Positions 43,902 to 52,301 are shown, counted from the first letter of the stretch. The stretch is 64,000 bases of DNA from Alistipes sp. (GCA_029060215.1 JAIDUK010000006.1:19522-83521), one strand, 5' to 3'. Numbers and translations: made by a program. Notes: generated by a model not told the origin, from the sequence alone.

Positions 43902-44129
43902 TCATTGCGTCGGCGCGTCGGGTCGGTCGGCGCGGTATTCGATGATGTCTCCCGGTTGGCATTCCAGTTCGCGGCAGATCGCTTCGAGGGTCGAGAAGCG
44001 GATCGCCTTGGCCTTGCCGTTCTTCAGTATCGAGAGGTTGGCCGGGGTGATCTCCACGCGTTCGGCCAGTTCGCCGAGCGACATTTTGCGGCGGGCCATC
44101 ATCACGTCTATGTTGATGATTATAGCCAT
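43902..44129 (-). CDS. XRE-family HTH regulator (YozG/HTH_26-like)
   Basis: 75-aa Cro/CI-type DNA-binding protein: MARRKMSLGELAERVEITPANLSILKNGKAKAIRFSTLEAICRELECQPGDIIEY is the full five-helix HTH with the usual GDI(I/L)EY end. This family is often encoded next to DUF2975 membrane proteins, as here (41 nt downstream of it). A run of nine G (44140-44132 on the plus map, nine C) lies 2 nt before the ATG. It probably controls the adjacent membrane protein gene. Confidence 0.92.
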   Translation of the reverse strand: MAIIINIDVMMARRKMSLGELAERVEITPANLSILKNGKAKAIRFSTLEAICRELECQPGDIIEYRADRPDAPTQ

Positions 44130-44170
44130 TTCCCCCCCCCTTTCAGTTCGTTATTGATTGTCATGGTGCG

Positions 44171-44884
44171 TCAGATCGTTAGTTTCTGTTCTTCGCTCAG
44201 GTTCTGGCCGATGGCGAATACTTCCGCCGCAAAGATGATCAGTATGCCGATGATGATCGTCGAGTAGGAGAGGTGGAGCGCCGTGTCTACCGTGTAGGGG
44301 CTTTCTGCCAGCAGTTCGGCCGCACGGCGGTTCATCGTCCAGCCTACCAGCCCGTCCGTCAGTTCCGTCAGGATGGCCAGTGCGCCGATGGCTCGCAGAT
44401 ACCATACGTTGCGTTTGTCCAGCGTGCGTTCTTCGCGGATCGAGCGGCGCACCGAGTTTATTATCAGGAACATCAGTACTATGATCGTCAGATAGGCCCC
44501 AAGGGTCAACATCACCGAGGCATAGATCCAGCCGCTGCCGCCCAGCGAGCGGAATGCCAGTCCGACGATCGAGGCTCCGGGGGCTTCTTGTTCCACCACC
44601 AGCCCTATCTTGCGGATCTTCGTTTCTATCTTCACATCCGGTTTTTCCGGCAGTGCGATGACATTTTCCGGGCTTTCGTCGATCAGGATGTTTTCAAGCA
44701 TGTAGATCAGGCGCGGCGTGCCCGAGCCCCAGTTGCGTGCCAAGTCCATGCCGATTTCGTCGCCGTCGGCATAGCCGCGGTTGAATCCCGGCAGGATTTC
44801 CAGCGCAAGACCCGCCAGCAGCGCTCCGAAGAACGCAATGTAGATGACCAGCAGGCGTTGCAAGAAGGGTTTTTTGTTTTGCAT
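44171..44884 (-). CDS. DUF2975 membrane protein
   Basis: 237 aa with four transmembrane helices (VIYIAFFGALLAGLALEIL; WIYASVMLTLGAYLTIIVLMFLII; NVWYLRAIGALAILTELTDGLV; LSYSTIIIGILIIFAAEVFAIG), the DUF2975 pattern. The start is set at MQNKKPFLQR (44884), because the longer reading frame from 44965 begins inside the -7 box at 44963-44970. Forms a known pairing with a YozG-like HTH protein. Function unknown. Confidence 0.85.
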   Translation of the reverse strand: MQNKKPFLQRLLVIYIAFFGALLAGLALEILPGFNRGYADGDEIGMDLARNWGSGTPRLIYMLENILIDESPENVIALPEKPDVKIETKIRKIGLVVEQEAPGASIVGLAFRSLGGSGWIYASVMLTLGAYLTIIVLMFLIINSVRRSIREERTLDKRNVWYLRAIGALAILTELTDGLVGWTMNRRAAELLAESPYTVDTALHLSYSTIIIGILIIFAAEVFAIGQNLSEEQKLTI

Positions 44885-44962
44885 TTCGGTTTGTTTTGGT
44901 GTTTCTTCCGGTTCGGCCGGGGTGTCTCCCTCCGGTGGGCCGAGCCGTTGCTTTCGCTTTGG

Positions 44963-44992
44963 CAAAGATACGATTTATCTCTGAAAAACAAA
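44963..44992 (-). promoter_or_regulatory. Promoter of the DUF2975-XRE-M16 operon
   Basis: On the minus strand TTTG (44992-44989), 18-nt spacer, TATCTTTG (44970-44963). Leader about 70 nt. Confidence 0.75.
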
Positions 44993-45032
44993 TAATATTT
45001 ATCGTTTTTCGATAAAATCGATGGGCGGGTAT

Positions 45033-45061
45033 AAAAAAGACAGCCCTCGGGCCGTCTTTTT
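45033..45061 (-). terminator. Terminator downstream of the 45.1-45.7 kb membrane protein gene
   Basis: Read on the minus strand GACGGCCC and GGGCTGTC pair (with one G-T) and are followed by six T. On the plus strand the same pair would be an A-C mismatch, so the minus orientation is favoured. Confidence 0.8.
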
Positions 45062-45083
45062 GTTCCCGGGCCTTTTCCCGGAT

Positions 45084-45710
45084 TTATGCCGCGTTGTCTT
45101 TCAGTTGGCGCCAGAACGAGGCTTTCAGGGCCATCGAAATGGAGGCGATCAGAACAGCAAGGGCCAGCATCGCCACGAATGTGATTGCATCGATGTCGAG
45201 CGGTGCGCAGAGAGCGCCCAGAATTATCGTTGCAAGCATCGTCGCTATGCCGAATACGAGGTTGATGAAAAACATCGTCCATTTGTTGCCGTAGGTCGCC
45301 GTGTTCGATGCTCGGAGCGCTTCGAACGGGGTCTTCTCTTTTTCCAGCAGGTAGTAGTAGGCCAGCGACCACGACAGGGCCAGTACGATGCCCGGAATCA
45401 GCAGGAAAATCATCGCTGCGTAGACGCCCATCACCAGCAGGGCCGTGGTCAGCAGATATTCGCCCATGCAGCGGCGGTATTTGCTGTCGAAGATTCCCAG
45501 CGGGTTGATCACGTTGCCTTTGGCCAGTTCCACCGGCAGCAGCGTGATGGCGATCGTCGTCCCTACGTTCAGATAGGGTATCCAGAGCGTCACAAGCCAC
45601 AGCGCCACGGCCGCTATGATCGACGGGGCGTTTTTCACTCCGATCGTCAGCGCATCTTTCAGCGTCTCCGCAAAGTCCAGTTTCTTGGGTTCCAGCAGTT
45701 CCATAAGCAT
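45084..45710 (-). CDS. Integral membrane protein, function unknown
   Basis: 208 aa from ATG 45710 (MLMELLEPKKLDFAETLKDALTIGVKNA). Six or so hydrophobic segments, with a cytoplasmic start of the type seen in DUF975/glycerophosphodiesterase-membrane-domain proteins (ALTIGVKNAPSIIAAVALWLVTLWIPYLNVG; LLIPGIVLALSWSLAYYYLLEKEKTPFEALRAS). The longer frame to 45767 would begin upstream of a TATCTTGG box (45735-45742), so it is not used. Single-gene unit with its own terminator. I do not assign a function. Confidence 0.75.
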   Translation of the reverse strand: MLMELLEPKKLDFAETLKDALTIGVKNAPSIIAAVALWLVTLWIPYLNVGTTIAITLLPVELAKGNVINPLGIFDSKYRRCMGEYLLTTALLVMGVYAAMIFLLIPGIVLALSWSLAYYYLLEKEKTPFEALRASNTATYGNKWTMFFINLVFGIATMLATIILGALCAPLDIDAITFVAMLALAVLIASISMALKASFWRQLKDNAA

Positions 45711-45828
45711 TTTATTTAAGGGGTTGAATCTTCGCCAAGATACGAAAAAAATCCGAAGCGGCGTCATGCGTCGTCCGATTTTTCCGCAGCCGTCGTGTGC
45801 CGGGCGTCCGAATATGCAAAAAAAGCAC

Positions 45829-45836
45829 TACCTTTG
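45829..45836 (+). promoter_or_regulatory. -7 box of the acyl-ACP thioesterase gene
   Basis: TACCTTTG, 28 nt before the ATG at 45865. It rules out the ATG at 45838 and all earlier in-frame starts. No clear -33. Confidence 0.6.
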
Positions 45837-45864
45837 TATGACATCCTTTCATCTTACGAAAGTC

Positions 45865-46596
45865 ATGCAGGAAGAAAAGTCTCTCTATCATTATCGGGTC
45901 GAGCCGCAGGAGGTCGATTTCACCTTGCGGGCTACCATCCCGGCTTTGGGGGCCGCGGTGCTCAATACGGCCGGGACCGACGCCCACGGCAAGGGTTTCG
46001 GCGTCGATGCCTTGAATGCCGACAACCATTCGTGGGTCCTCTCGCGCATCGCCTTCGAGTTCGACAGCCGCCCCGCGCAGTACGCCGATTATTCCATCGC
46101 TACTTGGATCAGCGATTACGGGCGCGTGCTCTCTACGCGCAATTTCGTCCTCTCCGACGCCGAGGGCCGCGAGTTCGGGCGCGCCGTCTCGCAGTGGGCC
46201 ATGATCGACCTCGCTACGCGTTCGGCCGTCGACCTTTCGTGGGTCGGCAGCGCCCATGCCGACGCCATCGTCGACGTGCCGCCCCCGGCCGCCATGCCGC
46301 GCAAGATCCGCACCGTCGCACCGTCGGTCGTCTGCCAGCACAAGGTCGTCTATAGCGACATCGATTTCAACCGCCATGTCAATACCATGCGTTATATCGA
46401 GATGATGCTCGACATGCTGCCCCTCGAGCGGCTCACGTCCGAGGCTCCCGTGCGGCTCGACGTCCATTTCTTGCGCGAGTGCCGTTTCGGGCAGACGCTC
46501 TCGGTCGGGGCCGAGTTGCGCGACGAGGGGGCTTTGTTCGAGATCGGCAGCGACGAGGGTGCGGTCGCCGTGCGCGCTGCCGTCGAGTGGCGATAG
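45865..46596 (+). CDS. Acyl-ACP thioesterase (FatA/FatB type)
   Basis: 243 aa. Releases fatty acids from acyl carrier protein. Two hot-dog domains: the first contains NADNHSWVLSRIAFEF, YADYSIATWISDYGRVLSTRNF and GREFGRAVSQWAMIDLATR, the second SDIDFNRHVNTMRYIEMMLD with the Asn-His pair of the active site, as in plant-type thioesterases (PF01643). Start at MQEEKSLYHY chosen from the promoter position. Length is normal for the bacterial enzymes. Confidence 0.9.
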   Translation: MQEEKSLYHYRVEPQEVDFTLRATIPALGAAVLNTAGTDAHGKGFGVDALNADNHSWVLSRIAFEFDSRPAQYADYSIATWISDYGRVLSTRNFVLSDAEGREFGRAVSQWAMIDLATRSAVDLSWVGSAHADAIVDVPPPAAMPRKIRTVAPSVVCQHKVVYSDIDFNRHVNTMRYIEMMLDMLPLERLTSEAPVRLDVHFLRECRFGQTLSVGAELRDEGALFEIGSDEGAVAVRAAVEWR

Positions 46597-46622
46597 CCGC
46601 TCTCGGACCGATCCGTGGAACG

Positions 46623-46654
46623 GGTTTTGCAGCGCATCGTTGCAAAACCTTTTT
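46623..46654 (+). terminator. Hairpin plus T-run before bacterioferritin
   Basis: GGTTTTGCA (46623-46631), 9-nt loop, TGCAAAACC (46641-46649), then TTTTT. Only 9 nt separate the T-run from the bfr ATG, so no promoter fits between. It is either the end of the thioesterase transcript with readthrough to bfr, or an attenuator in the bfr leader. Confidence 0.75.
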
Positions 46655-46663
46655 CATAATACC

Positions 46664-47197
46664 ATGGAAACTACCGAAGTAAAGAGCAAGTATCGGGTCA
46701 GCATCGACCTGTTGAACGATGCCGTGGGCAAGGAGATCGCCGCCTCGCTCCAGTACATGTATTTCCACACGCATTTCGAGGATGCCCGTTACCAGTATCT
46801 TTCGCGCATCATGCGCGAGATTTCGATCGCCGAGATGCGGCACATCGAGGAGTTCTCCGACCGCATCCTCTTCTTGGAGGGCGACGTCGACATGAATCCT
46901 TCGTTCCGTACTCGGCAGGTCGTCGACGTGCGGGAGATGTTGCTCTTGGCCATGCAGTTGGAGCAGAGCACCATCGATAGTTACAACAAGGCTTCGCGCA
47001 TCGCCGCCGAGCACAACGATGCCGTCACCCATAAGATGTTTCAGGACATCATCGCCGAGGAGGAGCAGCACCTCGATACCTTCCGCACCGAGTTGCAGAA
47101 TCTCTCCGATTACGGCGAGGAGTACCTCGCGCTTCAGTCCGTCGCCGGCAGCAAGCATGCGGCCCGCGCCCTGCACCATCATTCCCGCGAGGAGTAG
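46664..47197 (+). CDS. bfr: Bacterioferritin
   Basis: Iron-storage cage protein, 177 aa. The ferritin-like four-helix bundle keeps the di-iron ligands: Glu in GKEIAASLQYMYFHTHFED, Glu/His in IAEMRHIEEFSDRILFLEG, Glu in LEQSTIDSYN and Glu/His in AEEEQHLDTF. The Met in AEMRHIEE aligns with the haem ligand of classical Bfr. The His-rich C-terminus (ALHHHSREE) is unusual but short. Starts at the ATG 46664 after a terminator-like hairpin. Confidence 0.9.
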   Translation: METTEVKSKYRVSIDLLNDAVGKEIAASLQYMYFHTHFEDARYQYLSRIMREISIAEMRHIEEFSDRILFLEGDVDMNPSFRTRQVVDVREMLLLAMQLEQSTIDSYNKASRIAAEHNDAVTHKMFQDIIAEEEQHLDTFRTELQNLSDYGEEYLALQSVAGSKHAARALHHHSREE

Positions 47198-47218
47198 CTT
47201 TCCGGCCGCCCCTTTCTG

Positions 47219-47245
47219 CGGAGCCTTTTCCGAAGGCTCCGTTTT
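47219..47245 (+). terminator. Terminator after bacterioferritin
   Basis: CGGAGCCTT (47219-47227), 5-nt loop, AAGGCTCCG (47233-47241), then TTTT. Confidence 0.85.
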
Positions 47246-47372
47246 CGTTTGTTCCTGCGTTCGCCTCGCAGGCGTCGAAGCGTTGCGTTTCGAACCCCGA
47301 GAAGATGGCCGTTGTCTGCGTGCACTCGTCCGTCGCGTCGAGGGATCCTGCCTATGAGCCGCCGAAAACTAC

Positions 47373-47449
47373 TTTTCATTTTTCACTTCTCACTTTTCAC
47401 CTTTCACTTTTCACTTTTCACCTTTCGCTTTTCACCTTTCGCTTTTCAC
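47373..47449 (+). repeat. Heptamer tandem repeat, 11 units, upstream of a GT4 gene
   Basis: Eleven head-to-tail copies of TTTTCAC with variants CTTTCAC, CTTTCGC, TTCTCAC and TTTTCAT. It ends 10 nt before a TATCTTCG sequence (47460-47467) that could be the -7 box of the glycosyltransferase, so the -33 position falls in the repeat. Confidence 0.85.
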
Positions 47450-47491
47450 CTTATTTTCGTATCTTCGCTTCGAGTAAGCAAAGCATCCGTC

Positions 47492-48628
47492 ATGAAGATA
47501 ACCATTCTGGGGCCGGCCCATCCCTACCGGGGCGGTCTGGCTTCCATCATGGAGACTATGGCTCGCGTGTTTCGGCGGCGGGGCAACGAGGTGAAGATCG
47601 AAACGTTTACCTTGCAGTATCCCTCGTTGCTCTTTCCCGGCAAGAGCCAGACCGTCTCGACCCCGCCGCCCGGCGATTTGTCCATCGTGCGGTGCGTCAA
47701 TACGGTCGATCCTTTCAATTGGCTGCGCGTCGGCCGCCGCTTGCGGCGCGAGCGGCCCGATTTCGTCTTGCTGAAATATTGGACTCCGTTCATGGCTCCG
47801 TGTTTCGGCACTATCGCCCGGCTCGCTCGCCGCAACGGGCATACCAAGATCCTGTGTCAGATCGACAACGTCGAGCCCCACGAGCACCATCTGATCGACA
47901 AGCCGTTCAACCGTTATTTCTTGCGGTCGGTCGACGGGTTCATCTACATGTCCGAGCAGGTCCGCCGCGAGCTCGCGGCCTATACCGACGCTCCGGCGCT
48001 CTTTTCGCCCCATCCGTTGTTCGAGCATTTCGGCGGCCGCGTCGACCGCCGCGAGGCTTGTGTGAGGTTGGGGCTCGACCCGGCCGTGGGTTACGCCCTC
48101 TTTTTCGGGCTCATCCGCGATTACAAGGGGTTGGATTTGCTGTTGGATGCGTGGGCCCGGCTTCGGCGCGAGGGGCGCATCGGCGGCAGGAAGCTGATTG
48201 TCGCCGGAGAGTTCTATACTTCGCCCGAGCCTTATTTGAAGCAGATTGCCGCGCTCGGATTGCAGGACGAGGTCATCCTCCACGATCGTTTCATTCCCGA
48301 CGCCGAGGTGAAATACTATTTTTCGGCGGCCGATTGCGTCGTCCAGCCTTACAAGACCGCTACTCAGAGCGGCGTCACGCAGATTGCTTACCAGTTCTGC
48401 ACGCCCATGATTGTCACGGACGTCGGCGGGCTCGCCGAAATCGTGCCCGACGGCCGGGTAGGGTATGTTTGTCCGCCTTCGGCCGAGGGGGTGGCCGATG
48501 CCGTGCGGCGCATCTATGAGCCCGGGGTCTTGGAGCGGTTCCGCGAGAATTGCATCGAGGAACGCAGGCGGTTTTCGTGGGAGGAGATGTGCAGCCGCAT
48601 CGAGGAACTTTATAATAGGGTGCGATAG
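47492..48628 (+). CDS. GT4-family glycosyltransferase
   Basis: 378 aa with the GT-B fold. N-terminus MKITILGPAHPYRGGLASI has the glycine-rich donor turn; the C-terminal half has ALFFGLIRDYKGLDLLLDAW, LIVAGEFYTSPEPYLKQIAALGL, DAEVKYYFSAADCVVQPYKTATQSGVTQIAYQFCTPMIVTDVGGLAEIV, the GT4 donor-binding E-x7-E type region. Donor and acceptor are unknown; surface glycans are likely. The open frame extends upstream through the heptamer repeat, but the ATG 47492 gives the natural start. Confidence 0.9.
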   Translation: MKITILGPAHPYRGGLASIMETMARVFRRRGNEVKIETFTLQYPSLLFPGKSQTVSTPPPGDLSIVRCVNTVDPFNWLRVGRRLRRERPDFVLLKYWTPFMAPCFGTIARLARRNGHTKILCQIDNVEPHEHHLIDKPFNRYFLRSVDGFIYMSEQVRRELAAYTDAPALFSPHPLFEHFGGRVDRREACVRLGLDPAVGYALFFGLIRDYKGLDLLLDAWARLRREGRIGGRKLIVAGEFYTSPEPYLKQIAALGLQDEVILHDRFIPDAEVKYYFSAADCVVQPYKTATQSGVTQIAYQFCTPMIVTDVGGLAEIVPDGRVGYVCPPSAEGVADAVRRIYEPGVLERFRENCIEERRRFSWEEMCSRIEELYNRVR

Positions 48629-48640
48629 CCGCACCGTCGC

Positions 48641-48685
48641 AAAAAAAAAGCCGGGAACCTTCAGCGAAAGTTCCCGGCTTGTTCG
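48641..48685. terminator. Bidirectional terminator between GT4 and MFS genes
   Basis: AAGCCGGGAAC (48648-48658) pairs with GTTCCCGGCTT (48670-48680) around an 11-nt loop; nine A precede it, serving as T-run for the minus-strand MFS gene. Confidence 0.85.
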
Positions 48686-48697
48686 TTTTCCGCCCGC

Positions 48698-50068
48698 CTA
48701 TTTCTTCACGTTGGGCAGTTCCAGTCCGTAGCCTTTCTTGCGGTCTTCCACTTTCAGGTAGAGGCTGAAGATGAACGCCAGTACTCCGAACGACGAGAAG
48801 ATGACCATCGGCAGCGTGTAGCCGTCCGTCGCGTCGAGTACCTTGCCTATGAGCAGCGGTACCAGACACAGGCCGATGTTCTGTATCCAGAATATCAGGC
48901 AGTAGGCCGAGCCCAGTATCTTTTCGTCGATGATTTTCGGGACGCTCGGCCACAGGGCCGCCGGCACCAGCGAGAACGACACTCCGAGCGTCACTACCAG
49001 CAGCAGCGCCAGCCATTGCGTCGGGAATACCGGCAGCAGGAACGCAAAGCACAGGTGGCAGCCCGTCATGATGACGGCGCCGATCATCAGCATCGTCGCT
49101 CCCTTGCCGCGGAAGTCGAGCAGTCCGCCGAGCACCGGCGTCAGAATCATCGCCAGTATCGGGAAGCAGCTGAACAGCCGTGCGGCCGTTTCGGCGCCTA
49201 CGCCCAGCGTCACTTCCAGATAGTTCGGGGCATAGCGTTGGAACGGGAAGATCGCCGAGTAGTAGAGTACGCACAGCAGCGCCACCAGCCAGAACATCTT
49301 GCTCGAGAAGATTTGCTTGAGGTCCGAAATGTGGAATTCTTCGTCCGACGATTTTTCTTCTTTCAGTTCGCCCGCCGCTATGAGTTGGTTGTCCAGTTTG
49401 CGGTCCATCACAACGAATACCGCGTAGCACAGCATGCCGATTATCAGCAGCGCCGTGCAGAATCCTACCGGGGCCACGATCGAGTGGTCGAATCGGTTCG
49501 AGATCATCGGGGCCAGCCACATCACCGCAAATACGCCCAGCCGCGCTATGGCCATTTCAAGGCCCATCGCCAGCGCCATTTCCTTGCCTTGGAACCACTT
49601 GGCTATGGCTTTCGAGACCGTCGTGCCCGCCATTTCGCAGCCGCAGCCGAAGATCATGAATCCCAGCGAGGCCATCTTCGCGCTGCCCGGGAACGCCGTC
49701 CACCAGCTGTCCAGCCAGCCGCACAGCTGCGTCGTCTGGAACCAGTCGGTGATGCCCACGAATTTGATCGTCGCGCCCAGCACCATCAGCCCCGCCGACA
49801 GCAGGCCCGTGAAGCGGATGCCCATCTTGTCCAAGATGATGCCCGCAAATATCAGGAAGAATACGAATACGTTCAGGAAGTACTCCGAGGCCGCATAGGT
49901 CCCGAACGTCGAGCTGTCCCAGCCGCGGGCCGTCTCGACCAGCGATTTGAGCGGCGACATCACGTCCACGAACATGTAGCCGAAGAACATCATCGACGCG
50001 ATCAGGATCAGCGCCGCCCAGCGTGCTGCCGCCGAGTCGTTCAGTTTGCGTTGGATTGTTGTTGTCAT
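48698..50068 (-). CDS. MFS transporter
   Basis: 456 aa, twelve predicted transmembrane helices with a cytoplasmic loop (ELKEEKSSDEEFHISDLKQIFSSK) in the middle. The segment FGYMFVDVMSPLKSLVETARGWDSSTFG and KMGIRFTGLLSAGLMVLGA resemble the MFSD1-like and nitrate/sugar-type branches of the major facilitator superfamily. Substrate cannot be predicted. Starts 16 nt after the TPR gene and is probably co-transcribed with it. Confidence 0.88.
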   Translation of the reverse strand: MTTTIQRKLNDSAAARWAALILIASMMFFGYMFVDVMSPLKSLVETARGWDSSTFGTYAASEYFLNVFVFFLIFAGIILDKMGIRFTGLLSAGLMVLGATIKFVGITDWFQTTQLCGWLDSWWTAFPGSAKMASLGFMIFGCGCEMAGTTVSKAIAKWFQGKEMALAMGLEMAIARLGVFAVMWLAPMISNRFDHSIVAPVGFCTALLIIGMLCYAVFVVMDRKLDNQLIAAGELKEEKSSDEEFHISDLKQIFSSKMFWLVALLCVLYYSAIFPFQRYAPNYLEVTLGVGAETAARLFSCFPILAMILTPVLGGLLDFRGKGATMLMIGAVIMTGCHLCFAFLLPVFPTQWLALLLVVTLGVSFSLVPAALWPSVPKIIDEKILGSAYCLIFWIQNIGLCLVPLLIGKVLDATDGYTLPMVIFSSFGVLAFIFSLYLKVEDRKKGYGLELPNVKK

Positions 50069-50084
50069 TTTCTATGTTTTTGAG

Positions 50085-52076
50085 TTAGTTCTTCGCTTGG
50101 GGTGCATGGCGCCGGAGTACTTCGTAGGCTTCTTCTATGCCCAGTTCGCCCGCTTTCGACAGGTCCAGACACCCTTTGCGGGTGTCTTTCATGTAGAGTT
50201 GTACGATTCCGCGGTTGTAGTAGGCTTCCGCAAACCACGGGTTCAGGCCGATGGCGCGCGTGTAGTCTTCGAAGGCTTCCGGCAGGTTGCCCGACAGGGC
50301 TTGCAGGTTGGCCCGGTTGTAGTAGGCGTGGGCGAATTCCGGGCAGAGTTTGGCCGCCTTGTTCAGGTCGGCGATCGCCTCGTCGTAGCTGTAGTTGCGT
50401 TTGGCGTTGTTGGTCAGGCGGTTGGCCGGGTCCGAGTCGATCGTTATGCGTTGGTAGGAGTTGTCGATCGACGAGATGAAGTCGATCATCTCCGCGCGTG
50501 TCGTCGAGCGGTTCAGATAGAGGAACGGGTTGGTCGGGTTCATCTCGATGGCCGACGAGTAGGTGTTCACCGAGTTGGTGTATTGTTTGATCTGCGATTG
50601 GGTCACGCCCCGTTCGAAGTAGTCTCTCCACGTCGGTTCGCCCGTTTTCAGCCGTTGCATGCAGCGTTTGTCCAGCATCAGCAGCGTGTCGGGCGTCAGG
50701 TCGCTCGCGCGGCACGAAAGTACAAGATAGGGGTTGCCGATGCTGCGGCGGAAGTCTTCGGCCCGTTGCAGGTGGTAGCGTTCGGGGCGGGGCAGCGTGT
50801 CGGGGCGCATCAGCGTGAATTTGAACAGCGGCAGCAGGCGCATCTCTTCGCGGACGCCTTGTTGGCCCGGCAGTTTGTCGAAATCGGCTCCCGTCAGTTG
50901 CGTGTCGAACGACAGCAGGCGGTCGAAGCGTTGCGTCGTGTCGGCATAGATCGAGTAGGTGCTGTCGCTCAGCCGCGTGCGGTATTCCGCTATCTTGCGT
51001 TGCGCCGTGTTGCGGTCGGCGCGGGCTCCTCTCGGGTCGCGCAGCAGTTCGCGCAGGCGGCCGCGGTAGATGTAGGCGTTGGCAAAGTCCGGATAGAGTT
51101 CGATGGCCGACGTGTAGTCGTCCACCGCTTTTTCGATTTCGCCCAGTTGGGTGTGGACTCCCGCACGATTGTAGTAGACCAGTACATTATTCGGTGAGTA
51201 GAGCGCCACCCGGTCGTAGTCTTCCAGCGCTCGGTTGTAGTCGCCTACTTGCGTGCGCAGCATCGCACGGTTGAAGTAGGCCAGCGAGTTCAGCGTGTCG
51301 AGACTTATCACTTTGTCGAAGTCGGCCAGCGCTTGCCGCGGGCGGTTGGTCGACGAGTAGACCAGCGCTCGGTTGAAGTAGGAGAGCAGGTAGGCCGAGT
51401 CGCAGGCTATGGCTTTGTCGAAGTCGGCTTCCGCTTCCGCATAGCGGCGTTGGTGCATGTAGAGACCGCCGCGTTGGTTGTAGCCGTTGGGGTTTTCGCG
51501 GTTGGTGCGGATCGCCGTCGAGAAGTCGTCGTAGGCGCGCAGCGTGTCTTTCAGATGCAGGTAGCTCAGGCCGCGGCAGATGTAGGCGTCGGCTACTTTG
51601 TTTTCCTGACGGATGAATTTGTCGAAGTCTTCGATCGCTTCGTCGAATTGTTGGTTCAGCAGGCGCGTCACGCCGCGGCTGTAGTAGGGTCCCGGCAGGT
51701 CGGGCCGCAGGTCTATGGCTTCGCGGAAGTCTTGCAGGGCGTCGTCGTAGTTGCCCAGCCGCGAGCGCGTCACCGCCCGGTAGGTGTAGGCTTGGGTGTA
51801 GACCGGATTTTTGCTTATCGCCGTCGAGAAGTCGGCTTCGGCGCCTATCAGGTCGCCGAGGTTGTATTTCGCTATCCCTCGCAGGAAGTAGCCTTCGTAG
51901 GCATCTTCGTCGAATCGCAGCAGGGTGTTCAGCGTGCGGATGGCTTCGCGGTAGTTGTTTTCCATCATGCAGCGTTGGCCCATCCAGAAAAAGTATTCCC
52001 GGTTGTACTGCGCATGGGCCCGCAGGCCGCTCAGTAGCGCCGCACTCAGTAGGATGGCTGTGATTAGCTTCCGCAT
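50085..52076 (-). CDS. Secreted tetratricopeptide-repeat protein
   Basis: 663 aa with a signal peptide (MRKLITAILLSAALLSGLRAHAQ). About nine canonical TPR units fill residues 25-380 (e.g. LAYFNRAMLRTQVGDYNRALEDYDRVALYSPNNVLVYYNRAGVHTQLGEIEKAVDDY), then an insert with few repeats (about 385-540) and three more units near the C-terminus. Upstream partner of the MFS gene. Typical Bacteroidota cell-envelope scaffold; role unknown. Confidence 0.88.
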   Translation of the reverse strand: MRKLITAILLSAALLSGLRAHAQYNREYFFWMGQRCMMENNYREAIRTLNTLLRFDEDAYEGYFLRGIAKYNLGDLIGAEADFSTAISKNPVYTQAYTYRAVTRSRLGNYDDALQDFREAIDLRPDLPGPYYSRGVTRLLNQQFDEAIEDFDKFIRQENKVADAYICRGLSYLHLKDTLRAYDDFSTAIRTNRENPNGYNQRGGLYMHQRRYAEAEADFDKAIACDSAYLLSYFNRALVYSSTNRPRQALADFDKVISLDTLNSLAYFNRAMLRTQVGDYNRALEDYDRVALYSPNNVLVYYNRAGVHTQLGEIEKAVDDYTSAIELYPDFANAYIYRGRLRELLRDPRGARADRNTAQRKIAEYRTRLSDSTYSIYADTTQRFDRLLSFDTQLTGADFDKLPGQQGVREEMRLLPLFKFTLMRPDTLPRPERYHLQRAEDFRRSIGNPYLVLSCRASDLTPDTLLMLDKRCMQRLKTGEPTWRDYFERGVTQSQIKQYTNSVNTYSSAIEMNPTNPFLYLNRSTTRAEMIDFISSIDNSYQRITIDSDPANRLTNNAKRNYSYDEAIADLNKAAKLCPEFAHAYYNRANLQALSGNLPEAFEDYTRAIGLNPWFAEAYYNRGIVQLYMKDTRKGCLDLSKAGELGIEEAYEVLRRHAPQAKN

Positions 52077-52126
52077 CTCTGTTTGTTGCCTAACGGTTTT
52101 TTTCGTGGCTTTATTGCCTTGCCGAC

Positions 52127-52298
52127 TTTGTCTTTCTGAGCCGGTTTGTCATTCTGAGCTGACTTTGTCATTCCCTGCCGGGGCTTTGTCATTCCTGTTG
52201 GCTTTGTCATTCTGAGCCGGTTTTGTCATTCTGAGCGAAGCGAAGAATCTACCGACAGATTCTTCGTCCGAACACTGTTCCTCCTCAGAATGACGGTT
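52127..52298 (+). repeat. Array of short repeat heads with a full hairpin repeat pair
   Basis: Six copies of a TTTGTCATTCTGAG-like head start at 52127, 52145, 52164, 52185, 52203 and 52222 (spacing 18-21 nt). The last runs into a full TTCT-class hairpin element (52226-52250), followed by an inverted partial copy (AGATTCTTCG from 52257, CTCAGAATGAC at 52283-52294). Lies between the TPR gene and era; no gene is present. Confidence 0.8.
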
Positions 52299-52301
52299 CT
52301 T

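Noticed and set aside
47249..47491. N-terminal extension of the GT4 enzyme through the heptamer repeat
   Set aside because: It would encode a Phe/Ser/Leu-rich repeat before a complete GT4 N-terminus (MKITILGPAHPYRGG); a promoter-like box also lies inside it.
52127..52298. CRISPR array
   Set aside because: Repeat units are short and degenerate, there are no unique spacers of constant length, and no cas genes are present.
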